A stretch of 64,000 nucleotides of DNA from Candidatus Villigracilis vicinus (GTDB lineage: Bacteria > Chloroflexota > Anaerolineae > Anaerolineales > Villigracilaceae), in the NCBI GenBank assembly GCA_016721315.1, contig JADKIL010000002.1, positions 186,001-250,000 of the forward strand, given 5' to 3'. The notes beneath the pieces were generated by a model. It did not search any database, was not told the DNA's origin, and worked only from the letters and a program-made list of their open reading frames with translations. Of the stretch, positions 17,944-26,007 are shown piece by piece. A program made the position numbers and the translations under genes. How positions within the stretch are numbered: position 1 is the first letter of the stretch; each line of letters starts with the position of its first letter.

Positions 17944-19053
17944 ATGACTAAGAATATCGAAGAATATTATGCCCCGTGGGTAAAGGGCATTCCGATGTAC
18001 ATTTCGGAGCATATTGAGTTGGCGTGGCGCAAGCCCGAACTGCACCGCATGATGTCCAATGAAAACCCTGTACCGCCTTCCGATAAGGTCTTGGAGGCGA
18101 TGTTCAAGTATGCCAAGATGACCAACCGCTACCCCGATCAGGGCTTGGTCGTCCGCAGCAAGATCGCCGAGATCAACGGTGTTGCCGGTCCGCAAAACGT
18201 AATGATCGGTAATGGCTCCAGCGAAGTGTATGACAACATCTTCCGCATGTTCCTCGAACCCGGCGACGAAGTCATTCAGCACACCCCCTGCTTTGGTATT
18301 TACGGTCTGCGCGGAACCCTGCTCGGCGCCAAGATGGTTTCGGTGCCGATGCTTTACGAAGATCACAAGTTGAAATTCGACCACGATGGTCTGATGAAAG
18401 CCGTTACCGATAAGACCAAGATTATCGTCATCCCGAACCCCAACAACCCCAGCGGCAACTTCATGGACCCGCAGCACTTTGAGCCTTTTGCAAAACTAGG
18501 CATCCCGTTGGTTGTTGACGAAGCCTACATTGAATACGCCGGTTTAGGCATGTCTCAGGTCGAGTTGACCAAGAAATACAAGAATGTATTCGTCACCCGC
18601 ACCATGTCCAAGGCGTACGGTCTGGCTGGTATGCGTTTTGGTTACACCATTGCCCATGAAGACACCCTCAAACAGGTTGCTGGATCCCTCCTGCCCTGGA
18701 ACGTGGGCACCATCCCCATGTGGGCGGCGCTTGCAGCGTTCGAAGATACCGAAGGTCTGGCGGAACGCGTCAAGTTCAATAATGATGCGGTGGATTACAT
18801 CAGTGAAGCCTTGAGCGTCATCCCCGGTTTCTACGTCATGCAGTCCAAAGCCAACTACATCCTGTTCGACTGCGGCGAAACCGGCAAGACCGGCAAGCAG
18901 GCGCTCGAATACGCTGAGACCAAGGGCATCATTCTCCGTGGCGAAAGCAAGAAGTACGGCTCTGATGGTTGGTTCCGCGTGACGATTGGTTCCAAGGAAG
19001 AGAATGAATTGTTCGTGAACACCATGCTTGAATTCTTTGGTGTGAAGAAATAG
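17944..19053 (+). CDS. HisC-like class I/II aminotransferase
   Basis: 369 residues with the fold-type I PLP aminotransferase signature. NPNNPSGN holds the Asn that contacts PLP, VVDEAYIEYAG the Asp and Tyr, and SKAYGLAGMRFGY the Schiff-base Lys223. SDGWFRVTIGSKEEN near the C-terminus contains the substrate-carboxylate Arg. The closest families are histidinol-phosphate aminotransferase and the CobD-like threonine-phosphate decarboxylases. AAGGAG sits just before the ATG at 17944; an upstream start would place 20 residues inside a repeat and is rejected. Location with aldolase and phosphatase genes, and no his genes nearby, argues for a catabolic role on a phosphorylated amino compound rather than histidine synthesis. 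Confidence 0.88.
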   Translation: MTKNIEEYYAPWVKGIPMYISEHIELAWRKPELHRMMSNENPVPPSDKVLEAMFKYAKMTNRYPDQGLVVRSKIAEINGVAGPQNVMIGNGSSEVYDNIFRMFLEPGDEVIQHTPCFGIYGLRGTLLGAKMVSVPMLYEDHKLKFDHDGLMKAVTDKTKIIVIPNPNNPSGNFMDPQHFEPFAKLGIPLVVDEAYIEYAGLGMSQVELTKKYKNVFVTRTMSKAYGLAGMRFGYTIAHEDTLKQVAGSLLPWNVGTIPMWAALAAFEDTEGLAERVKFNNDAVDYISEALSVIPGFYVMQSKANYILFDCGETGKTGKQALEYAETKGIILRGESKKYGSDGWFRVTIGSKEENELFVNTMLEFFGVKK

Positions 19054-19063
19054 TTATTCAACA

Positions 19064-19096
19064 AGACCTTACAGGTTTCAAGAACCTGTAAGGTCT
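19064..19096. terminator. 14-bp perfect hairpin after the aminotransferase gene
   Basis: Arms 19064-19077 and 19083-19096 are perfectly complementary around a 5-nt loop. There is no strong T-run, so it may be an attenuator or another dispersed palindrome. The HAD gene starts 17 nt later. Confidence 0.55.
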
Positions 19097-19113
19097 ATTG
19101 AAAAGAGGAACTC

Positions 19114-19872
19114 ATGTCCAAAATTAAAGCAGTCTTCTTTGACCAGGACGGCGTGATCATTGACACTGAGCGCGACGGTCACCGCGTATCTTTCAATATG
19201 ACTTTCAAAGAATTCGGTTTCACCGACGAATGGGATATCGAGTATTACCACGAACTTCTGCAGGTCGGCGGCGGTAAAGAGCGCATGAAGAAGCATTGGC
19301 AGACCAAGGGCTTCTCCAAGCCGATGACCGAAGAAGAAATCGACGCGCTGGTAAAGGAAATGCACAAGCGCAAGACCGCCCTGTTCGTGGAATTGATCGA
19401 GACAGGCAAACTGCCCTTGCGCCCGGGCATTCACCGGTTCATGAAAGAGGCAATGGATGCTGGGCTTAAACTTGCCATCTGCACCACATCCAATGAACAG
19501 GCTGCAAAGGCGATCACGGAAGGTCCGCTCAAAGATATTAAATTCGAAGTGGTGTTGGCTGGCGATGTGGTTGAAAAGAAAAAACCAGATCCTGCCATTT
19601 ACAACCTTGCGCTCGAAAAGCTGGGCTTGCAACCAGATGAAGTCATGGTGGTGGAAGACTCAAAGAACGGGCTTGCTGCTGCCAAAGCTTCCGGTGCGAA
19701 GGTCGTTGTTACCACCAATCACTACACCGAAAAGGAAGATGTTTCAGCGGGTGACATCATTGTCTCCTGCCTTGGCGATGCGGATGGTGAAAAAGCTGAG
19801 ATTCGCAAAGGCGAGCTCAAAGGCTTCGATGGTATCGTACACGTCAAGCAATTGATGGAGTTGTTCGGTTAA
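19114..19872 (+). CDS. HAD-superfamily phosphatase (CbbY/beta-phosphoglucomutase-like)
   Basis: 252 residues. Motif I is FFDQDGVIID near residue 8, with both catalytic Asps. A helical cap (~20-95) follows, motif II is ICTTSN near 126, motif III the Lys in VEKKKPDPAIY near 152, and motif IV VVEDSKNGLAAAKASG near 173. The subfamily I cap points to small phosphorylated substrates. GAGGAA precedes the ATG. It is the last gene of this plus-strand block and is followed by a terminator. In context it could dephosphorylate an intermediate made by one of the neighbouring kinases. Confidence 0.9.
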   Translation: MSKIKAVFFDQDGVIIDTERDGHRVSFNMTFKEFGFTDEWDIEYYHELLQVGGGKERMKKHWQTKGFSKPMTEEEIDALVKEMHKRKTALFVELIETGKLPLRPGIHRFMKEAMDAGLKLAICTTSNEQAAKAITEGPLKDIKFEVVLAGDVVEKKKPDPAIYNLALEKLGLQPDEVMVVEDSKNGLAAAKASGAKVVVTTNHYTEKEDVSAGDIIVSCLGDADGEKAEIRKGELKGFDGIVHVKQLMELFG

Positions 19873-19882
19873 TCGGTTACAC

Positions 19883-19920
19883 AAGTACAAGAGTATGGAT
19901 AACTCCATGCTCTTGTACTT
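19883..19920. terminator. Terminator after the HAD gene
   Basis: Arms 19883-19893 and 19910-19920 (11 bp) continue into an inner TATGGA/TCCAT pair, giving a long stem ending in a short T-run. It closes the block that began at 12430. Confidence 0.75.
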
Positions 19921-19990
19921 TAAAGAACAAACCCGGCTGGTACCAATGTTAACAACCTCATTTCCGTACCTAACTTTTAATGCCGGGGTT

Positions 19991-20130
19991 TATAATATAT
20001 CAAAATACACTCGGAGAAATTAACTCCCCACAGGAGGAGGAGGTGTAAGACCGGTGATTCATAAAGTGCACTTCGTAAGTTCGGTTACTTGATCTAACAA
20101 ACCAACTCAATGTCAAGGAGAATTACGAAA
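19991..20130 (+). promoter_or_regulatory. Promoter and long leader of the APC permease gene
   Basis: A TATAAT box at 19991-19996 (no convincing -35) precedes a ~128-nt untranslated leader. The leader holds an AGGAGGAGGAGG tract at 20032-20043, far from any start, and a self-complementary AAGTGCACTT near 20066. I recognise no known riboswitch. Confidence 0.45.
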
Positions 20131-21831
20131 ATGGCTCAAAAAAGTCAAGCGCACGACAAGCAAGTCCTGCATAAATTGGGGTATGCGCAGGAGCTCTCAC
20201 GCCGCATGAGCGGTTTCTCGAACTTCGCAATTTCATTTTCCATCATTTGTATTCTGGCTGGCGGTATCTCGGCGTTCCCTGCTGCGTTCAACGCGTTGGG
20301 GTCCGGCGGCGCATTCTTGATCTGGCTGGTCGGCGGCGTACTCGCTTTGAGTGTCGCATTCGGCATGGGACAGATCGCCTCCTCCTTCCCCACTGCGGGC
20401 GGTCTCTATCACTGGAGCTCCCACCTCGGCGGGAAATTCTGGGGCTGGGCAACTGCCTGGTTCAACCTCATCGGTTTGATCTGCGTAGTTTCCTCCGTAG
20501 ATGTGTTGCTCTATACCGTGTTCTTCAAAGACCTGTTGCTTGCGACCGTTTTGGGAGTCGATGTTTCTGCTTGGGGCACTACCCAACAGACAATCTTCCT
20601 CGTAATTGCTCTCGGTTCTCAGGCTCTCTTGAATCACTACTATATCGATATCACCACCAAACTCACCGACTGGAGCGGCTACGTCATCCTCGGTCTGACC
20701 GTGGTTTTGATCGTCACCCTGTTTGCCTTCAGCTCCGTGCCTCTCGACTTCACCCGCCTTTGGACCTTCCAGAACGTGACTGGTGATGCTGGCGGTGGTG
20801 TGGTTCCGTTCCGCACTGAGAGCGCGGCATTTGCCTTCCTTCTCGGTCTCTCCTACGTATGTTACACCATCACAGGCTTTGATGCCTCGGCTCACACTTC
20901 TGAAGAAACTCAGGATGCTCAGGTCAATGTACCGAAGGGTATGTGGACTGCAGTTTTCTGGTCTTGGGTCTTCGGTCTCGTGGCGGTTGCTGCCTATGTG
21001 CTAACCATGCCAGATTTAAATGAAGCCGCTGCCCTCGGCTGGGGATCGTTCTTCTATATGTGGAGCGCCTCCAAGATGCCGTTCGCCTTGAGCTTATTCC
21101 TCGCAGTCGGTATGGTATTGGTCAACTACGTTTGTGCACTGGCGGGTCTCACCTCCACCTCTCGCATGATGTATGCCTTCGCCCGTGATGGCGGTTTACC
21201 TGCTTCCAAGGCACTTGCCAATGTCAGCACCAAGTATCGCACTCCTGGAACTGCGGTTTGGGTTTCCGCTATCTTTGCTTTTGCCAGCACACTTTATGCA
21301 CCTGCCTACCTCATTTTGGCAGTGGCTTGTGCGGTCTTCCTGTACATCTCCATGGTCATGCCGATCGCAGCAGGCTTGCTTGCTGAAGGCAGTGCCAAAT
21401 GGAAGGAAAAGGGTCCGTTCAACCTTGGCGGGCTTTCCAAACCAAACGCTTTCCTCGCCATCATCTTCGGTATCGTCCTGGCGATCAGCGGTTTCTTCCC
21501 GCCCAATGAAAAAGTCTTCTACTTCACCATCGTGTTCGTAGTTGCTTTGCTTGGGTTCTGGTCCAAGAAAACGGCTCCGGTGGGTATTGCAGTGGCTGTC
21601 ATCGGGTTGCTGTTGAGCTTCATCCCCGTATCTGAGGAAAACGTTATGCACTTCCTCATCCCCAATGCATCGACCTCCTATATTGCCATCGGTATCGCAG
21701 TCGTGGGAGCCGTCATCACCTTTATGACCGGTGGTGAAGACACCCGCTTCGAAGGCGTGCCGGAAGGCGATAAGATCAAGGAACGCCAGGCGAAGATCGC
21801 CGAGATCGAAAAGCAATACGGCGAACACTAA
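20131..21831 (+). CDS. APC-superfamily amino acid/amine permease
   Basis: 566 residues. About 12-14 hydrophobic segments begin after an N-terminal cytoplasmic tail (LGYAQELSRRMSGFSNFAISFS). GGLYHWSSHLGG and TGFDASAHTSEET are typical of the amino acid/choline transporter (ACT) branch, which includes GABA and choline permeases. A charged C-terminal tail ends KIAEIEKQYGEH. I chose the ATG at 20131 with AAGGAG 11 nt upstream over one at 20110. It imports an amine or amino acid by proton or antiport coupling. It probably brings in the island's substrate, and its own promoter separates it from the preceding block. Confidence 0.9.
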   Translation: MAQKSQAHDKQVLHKLGYAQELSRRMSGFSNFAISFSIICILAGGISAFPAAFNALGSGGAFLIWLVGGVLALSVAFGMGQIASSFPTAGGLYHWSSHLGGKFWGWATAWFNLIGLICVVSSVDVLLYTVFFKDLLLATVLGVDVSAWGTTQQTIFLVIALGSQALLNHYYIDITTKLTDWSGYVILGLTVVLIVTLFAFSSVPLDFTRLWTFQNVTGDAGGGVVPFRTESAAFAFLLGLSYVCYTITGFDASAHTSEETQDAQVNVPKGMWTAVFWSWVFGLVAVAAYVLTMPDLNEAAALGWGSFFYMWSASKMPFALSLFLAVGMVLVNYVCALAGLTSTSRMMYAFARDGGLPASKALANVSTKYRTPGTAVWVSAIFAFASTLYAPAYLILAVACAVFLYISMVMPIAAGLLAEGSAKWKEKGPFNLGGLSKPNAFLAIIFGIVLAISGFFPPNEKVFYFTIVFVVALLGFWSKKTAPVGIAVAVIGLLLSFIPVSEENVMHFLIPNASTSYIAIGIAVVGAVITFMTGGEDTRFEGVPEGDKIKERQAKIAEIEKQYGEH

Positions 21832-21832
21832 T

Positions 21833-21907
21833 TCAGTAATTTGTAAGCAGTAATTGGAGATTGGAGGTTAGGAGGTTGGCACAAACCAATCACTAATCTC
21901 CAATCTT
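21833..21907. repeat. Heptad inverted repeat, AATT type (copy 1)
   Basis: Left units AGTAATT, GGAGATT, GGAGGTT and right units CCAATCA, CTAATCT, CCAATCT have a 7-nt period and complementary consensus. It fills the gap between the permease stop and the kinase ribosome-binding site. Confidence 0.78.
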
Positions 21908-21927
21908 TTTTTACCTTCGGAGGCTTC

Positions 21928-23400
21928 ATGAAATATCTTCTCGGCATAGACCAGGGCACCACCCAAACCACCGCAGTGATCGTCAACGAATTTGGCGAGA
22001 TGCTCGAAAAGAATTCGGCGCAGCTCCCGGCTCGGTTCCCGCAGGCAGGCTGGGTCGAGCAAGAGCCGGAGGACATCCTCCGCACCGTCAAAGACGCCTG
22101 CGCTCCGCTTCTTTCCAAGTACGAAATCTCTGCCGTCGGGTTTGATAATCAAGGCGAAACCTTTGTGGTGTGGGATGTGGAAACTGGCGAAGCCGTAACG
22201 CCTGCCATCGTCTGGCAGGATACACGCGGACAGGCGGTTTGTGACGCGCTCGCCTCAAACGTGGATTTGGCTTGGTTGCGCCAAACAACCGGGTTGCTGC
22301 TCGACAGTTATTTCTCTGCCCCAAAACTCAAGTGGATCTTTGAAAATCATCCAGAGATCCGTCAACATGCGCACGAAGGCAAACTCAAATTCGGCACCAC
22401 CGAAACCTGGGTGATCTGGAAACTAAGCGGCGGGAAATTACACGTCACCGACCCTTCCACCGCGTCACGCACATTATTGTTCGACATGAACACCTTTCAG
22501 TGGGATGAAAAATTACTGCAATTATTTGATGTGCCCAAAAGCATGCTGCCTGAAGTGAAACCTTCGGCAGGACATATTGGCGACGTTGACTTTGGCAACG
22601 GCAAACCACTGCCTTTGCATGCGCTTCTGGTTGACCAACAAGCCGCACTATTCGGGCAGGCTTGCTTCAAAGCTGGCGAAATGAAATGCTCGTTCGGCAC
22701 AGGCAGTTTCTTATTGATGAATATCGGCGATAAACCTAAACTCTCGAACAATGGATTGCTCACCACCGTCGGCTGGAATTTCAATGGGCAGACCGCCTAT
22801 GCTTTCGATGGCGGCATCTTCGTCACTGGCTCAGCTGTGCAATGGCTGCGAGATAATCTAAAATTTATTCCCGACTCTGCGGCAAGCAACAATGCCGCTT
22901 CTCAATCAAAAGATATGGGCGTGGTCGTCATCCCCGCCCTGCAAGGACTCGCTGCCCCGCACTGGCGCACAGATGTGCAAGGCGCCATGTTTGGCTTGAA
23001 CCGCAGCACCACTTCGGATGACATCGTCCGCGCCACGCTGGATGGCATTGCCTGCCGCGTGTATGAAGTGGTCACTGCCATGTCGCAAGACAGCGGCACT
23101 CCCCCTCCTTACCTCAAAGTGGATGGCGGTCCGGCTGGCAACCCATACCTGATGCAAATGATCTCGGACTTGCTCAACCTCGAAGTGCGCGTCTCTGCCT
23201 CTGTAGAAGCGACCGCCATCGGTATTGCCAATCTTGCAGGTGTTTCGGCGCTTGGAACTTCCTTCGAACAGTTGGCAGGAAACTGGAAAGCCGAGAGGGT
23301 TTATACTCCGGGCATGAAAGAAGAGGAAAGAAGAAAGATATTAGCGCAGTGGAACAAGGCGCTGGAAGCAGTGAAAAAATTTCACGACGACAGACCATAG
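21928..23400 (+). CDS. FGGY-family kinase, glycerol-kinase-like with altered substrate site
   Basis: 490 residues, the normal length for GlpK. The first ATP/catalytic motif is LLGIDQGTTQT near residue 5; the catalytic base is Asp236 in LLVDQQAALFGQ; the FGGY signatures follow at GTGSFLLMN and VDGGPAGNPYLMQMI. In glycerol kinases the substrate motif reads NQRET and its Arg grips glycerol. Here it is DNQGETFVVWD, with Gly76 in place of Arg, while the Glu, the Trp in IVWQDTRG and the Tyr in LDSYFSAPKLKW remain. This suggests a polyol other than glycerol, perhaps larger. CGGAGG precedes the ATG. The last six residues and the stop codon lie inside a heptad repeat. Confidence 0.88.
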   Translation: MKYLLGIDQGTTQTTAVIVNEFGEMLEKNSAQLPARFPQAGWVEQEPEDILRTVKDACAPLLSKYEISAVGFDNQGETFVVWDVETGEAVTPAIVWQDTRGQAVCDALASNVDLAWLRQTTGLLLDSYFSAPKLKWIFENHPEIRQHAHEGKLKFGTTETWVIWKLSGGKLHVTDPSTASRTLLFDMNTFQWDEKLLQLFDVPKSMLPEVKPSAGHIGDVDFGNGKPLPLHALLVDQQAALFGQACFKAGEMKCSFGTGSFLLMNIGDKPKLSNNGLLTTVGWNFNGQTAYAFDGGIFVTGSAVQWLRDNLKFIPDSAASNNAASQSKDMGVVVIPALQGLAAPHWRTDVQGAMFGLNRSTTSDDIVRATLDGIACRVYEVVTAMSQDSGTPPPYLKVDGGPAGNPYLMQMISDLLNLEVRVSASVEATAIGIANLAGVSALGTSFEQLAGNWKAERVYTPGMKEEERRKILAQWNKALEAVKKFHDDRP

Positions 23401-23472
23401 ACGACGAACGATGGACGATCTACCCACCCTCAAGGATGATCTGCAATGGTCAATGGTCTATCGTCCATCGTC
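23390..23472. repeat. Heptad inverted repeat, GAC/GTC type (copy 4)
   Basis: Left units GACAGAC, CATAGAC, GACGAAC, GATGGAC and right units GTCAATG, GTCTATC, GTCCATC flank a ~25-nt centre. It begins inside the kinase gene and supplies that gene's stop codon. Confidence 0.78.
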
Positions 23473-23484
23473 AAAAAGGCACTT

Positions 23485-25959
23485 ATGACAACAACCTACG
23501 ATATCACCATCATCGGCGCGGGGGCGGTGGGATGCGCCATTGCAAGAGAACTCTCTCGTTACGATCTAAAAATCGCACTCGTCGAATCGAACTCAGATGT
23601 GGGTATGGGAACCTCAAAAGCCAGCACCGCCATTTGGCATACCGGCTACGATGCCAAACCCGGTTCACTGGAAGCTAAACTTTTACGGCGCAGTTACGCG
23701 TTGATGAAGGGTTACCTGCCTGAAGCGAATATCGCCCATGAAGTCTTGGGCGGTTTGCTCATCGCATGGAATCAGGAACAGTTTGATACTCTCCCCAAGT
23801 TATTGAAACAAGCTCACGACAACGACGAGATGGATGTGCGCATCATCTCTGCGGAGGAGATCCATCAGCGCGAGCCGCATATTAACAAAGGCGCCCTTGG
23901 CGGACTATACGTCCCTGGCGAAGGGATTCTCTGCACGTTCTCCGTTCCGCTGGCAATGGCATATCAGGCGGTGGAAAATGGGGTGGAGTTGTTTTTGAAT
24001 TTTCGGGTGAAGGAGATCAGACCATCGACGACAGACGATGGACGACAGACGACATGGTCACTCGTCAGTGGTCCATCGTCAGAACAGGTCATTGATACGC
24101 GTTTCGTAATTAATGCAGCAGGCTTATTCTCAGACGAGATCAATGCCATGTTTGGAAAGACCAGCTTCAAGGTCACACCGAGACGCGGGCAGTTGATCGT
24201 CTACGATAAGATGGCACGTCCGTTGGTCAACCATGTATTGCTGCCCGTTCCTACATCCATTACAAAGGGCGTGCTTATCAGCCCGACAGTGTACGGAAAT
24301 ATTTTATTGGGACCAACCGCTGAGGACCTGCCCGACAAAACTGCCACTGAAACAACAGAAGATGGTTTGAAATTCCTGCTCGAAAAAGGCAAACAGATCT
24401 TGCCACAGTTGTTGGATGAGGAAGTGACTGCCACTTATTCCGGTCTGCGGGCGGCGACAGAACACAGCGATTACCAGATCGAAATGGATGCGTCGCTTCG
24501 CTACTTATGCCTGGGCGGGATCCGCTCTACGGGCATTTCTGGTGCGATGGGCATTGCTGAATATGGGGTTGATCTCTTGCGCGATGCAGGTTTGGAATTA
24601 ACGCCGAAACCTGAATTCAAAACTATAAAACTACCAACAATCGGGCAAGCATTTACGCGTCCGCATCAGGATGCAGAGATGGTGGCAGCAACCCCAACCT
24701 ATGCCGAGATGGTTTGTCACTGTGAGCGCGTCTCGCGCGGCGAGTTGATGGATGCGATGAACGCGCCCATCCCTGCTACAACGATAGATGCGCTACGCAG
24801 AAGGACTCGCGCTTCCCAAGGTCGTTGTCAGGGGTTCAATTGTCATGCGGCATTGGTATCGTCATTGCGAGGAGTGAACGATAGTGAACGACGAAGCAAT
24901 CCCATGACTGTGACAGAGATTGCTCACCTGCCCTTGCGGGCGGTGCAAGGGTCAGACAAGAACAAGAGCGTCCTCGCAACACTTGCACCTGGCGCAAGTG
25001 CAGGTGTGACATATGATATTCTGATCGTCGGTGGTGGACCAGCAGGGCTTTCAGCGTCGATTGAATTGAAAAAGCAGGGCATCAAAAATATTCTGGTGGT
25101 AGACCGCGAATCTGAAGCAGGCGGGATGCCGCGCATGTGTCATCACACCGGCTTTGGGCGTGAAGATCTGTGGCGCATGTGGTCGGGTCCAAGGTACGCA
25201 AAGTATTACCGTGAGTTGGCTGAGAAAATGGATATTGAAGTACGCACATCCACAACGATCACTGGATGGACGGACAAAAAGAAACTGGCATACACCTCCC
25301 CACAAGGATTGGGTGAGATCGAAGCGGGTGCGATTTTGCTGGCAACGGGTGTACGGGAACGTCCACGGGCAGCGCGGTTGGTGCCGGGGAAACGTCCGCA
25401 GGGTGTTTTCACGACGGGGTCATTACAACGGTTCTTATATCAAGAACATTTGCCGGTTGGAAAACGGGCGGTCATTATCGGCGCAGAGTTGGTTAGCCTC
25501 TCCGCATTGATGTCATTGATGGGCGCAAAAATAGAATGTGCAATGATGGTGACAGAGGAAGCCAGTCACCAGATCGAATTTCCGTATGTGGTCATGAAGT
25601 GGGCATTGGCGGATATTATTTCCAGAACCCCGGTTTTGACGAATACTCGAATATCGAATATCTTTGGTCAGAAACGAGTCGAAGGGATCGAGCTCACCCA
25701 TAAAGATGGAAGCAAGCAGCTTGTAGAATGTGACACGGTCATCTTTACCGGCAATTGGATTCCCGAACATGAACTGGCGCGCATGGGTGGGCTGGAGATT
25801 AATCCGCACACGAAGGGACCGGTGATTGATAAGGATTTCAAGTCTTCGGTAAATGGAGTTTATGTAGCAGGCAACCTATTACGCGGTGTGGAAACGGCAG
25901 ATCGCTGTGCGCTGGAAGGTCAACGGGCGGCGCAGGCGATGGCAAAATATTTGAAATAA
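23485..25959 (+). CDS. Fused GlpA-like FAD dehydrogenase / [2Fe-2S] / pyridine-nucleotide-type oxidoreductase
   Basis: 824 residues. The first half is a GlpA/LhgO-type FAD enzyme (DITIIGAGAVGCAIARELS near residue 5; SKASTAIWHTGYDAKPGS near 44). Next is a BFD-like [2Fe-2S] segment with Cys411, Cys413, Cys448 and Cys453. The second half has another dinucleotide fold (DILIVGGGPAGLSASIELK near 504) and resembles the oxidoreductase encoded beside alternative glycerol-3-phosphate dehydrogenases. In other bacteria these are separate genes next to glpK, so this is a fusion. The likely reaction is oxidation of a polyol phosphate made by the upstream kinase. Residues ~179-199 and ~460-498 are encoded by two unrelated repeat elements and are probably tolerated insertions. 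The ATG at 23485 is chosen because the FAD motif follows at once; an upstream start lies in a repeat. Confidence 0.87.
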   Translation: MTTTYDITIIGAGAVGCAIARELSRYDLKIALVESNSDVGMGTSKASTAIWHTGYDAKPGSLEAKLLRRSYALMKGYLPEANIAHEVLGGLLIAWNQEQFDTLPKLLKQAHDNDEMDVRIISAEEIHQREPHINKGALGGLYVPGEGILCTFSVPLAMAYQAVENGVELFLNFRVKEIRPSTTDDGRQTTWSLVSGPSSEQVIDTRFVINAAGLFSDEINAMFGKTSFKVTPRRGQLIVYDKMARPLVNHVLLPVPTSITKGVLISPTVYGNILLGPTAEDLPDKTATETTEDGLKFLLEKGKQILPQLLDEEVTATYSGLRAATEHSDYQIEMDASLRYLCLGGIRSTGISGAMGIAEYGVDLLRDAGLELTPKPEFKTIKLPTIGQAFTRPHQDAEMVAATPTYAEMVCHCERVSRGELMDAMNAPIPATTIDALRRRTRASQGRCQGFNCHAALVSSLRGVNDSERRSNPMTVTEIAHLPLRAVQGSDKNKSVLATLAPGASAGVTYDILIVGGGPAGLSASIELKKQGIKNILVVDRESEAGGMPRMCHHTGFGREDLWRMWSGPRYAKYYRELAEKMDIEVRTSTTITGWTDKKKLAYTSPQGLGEIEAGAILLATGVRERPRAARLVPGKRPQGVFTTGSLQRFLYQEHLPVGKRAVIIGAELVSLSALMSLMGAKIECAMMVTEEASHQIEFPYVVMKWALADIISRTPVLTNTRISNIFGQKRVEGIELTHKDGSKQLVECDTVIFTGNWIPEHELARMGGLEINPHTKGPVIDKDFKSSVNGVYVAGNLLRGVETADRCALEGQRAAQAMAKYLK
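24019..24080. repeat. Heptad inverted repeat, GAC/GTC type, inside a coding region (copy 5)
   Basis: Left units CATCGAC, GACAGAC, GATGGAC, GACAGAC and right units GTCACTC, GTCAGTG, GTCCATC follow a 7-nt period within the oxidoreductase gene. The reading frame stays open across it. Confidence 0.8.
24861..24980. repeat. GTCATTGCGAGGA-type palindromic repeat inside a coding region
   Basis: The left arm begins GTCATTGCGAGGAG and runs to GACGAAGCAATCCC. The right arm runs from GAGATTGCT to GTCCTCGCAAC, its inverted counterpart. The 120-nt element is in frame (40 codons) between the [2Fe-2S] and second FAD domains. Elements with this core occur in many bacterial genomes, normally between genes. 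Confidence 0.75.
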
Positions 25960-26000
25960 GGAGATTGCTTCGGCGGAAAAGCATCCGCCTGCAATGACAA
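25960..26000. repeat. Truncated copy of the GTCATTGCGAGGA-type repeat
   Basis: GGAGATTGCTTCG followed by a GGCGGA/TCCGCC hairpin and CAATGACA is the right-arm version of the same element, cut short. It fills the gap before the NUDIX gene. Confidence 0.6.
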
Positions 26001-26007
26001 AGAAATC

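Noticed and set aside
17944..19053. Histidine biosynthesis hisC
   Set aside because: The fold matches, but there are no his genes nearby, and the operon contains aldolase, kinase and phosphatase genes; a catabolic role is more likely, so no symbol was assigned.
8942..24080. CRISPR array, suggested by recurring GACGATGG-like units
   Set aside because: Units are 7 nt, degenerate, inverted rather than direct, with no spacers and no cas genes.
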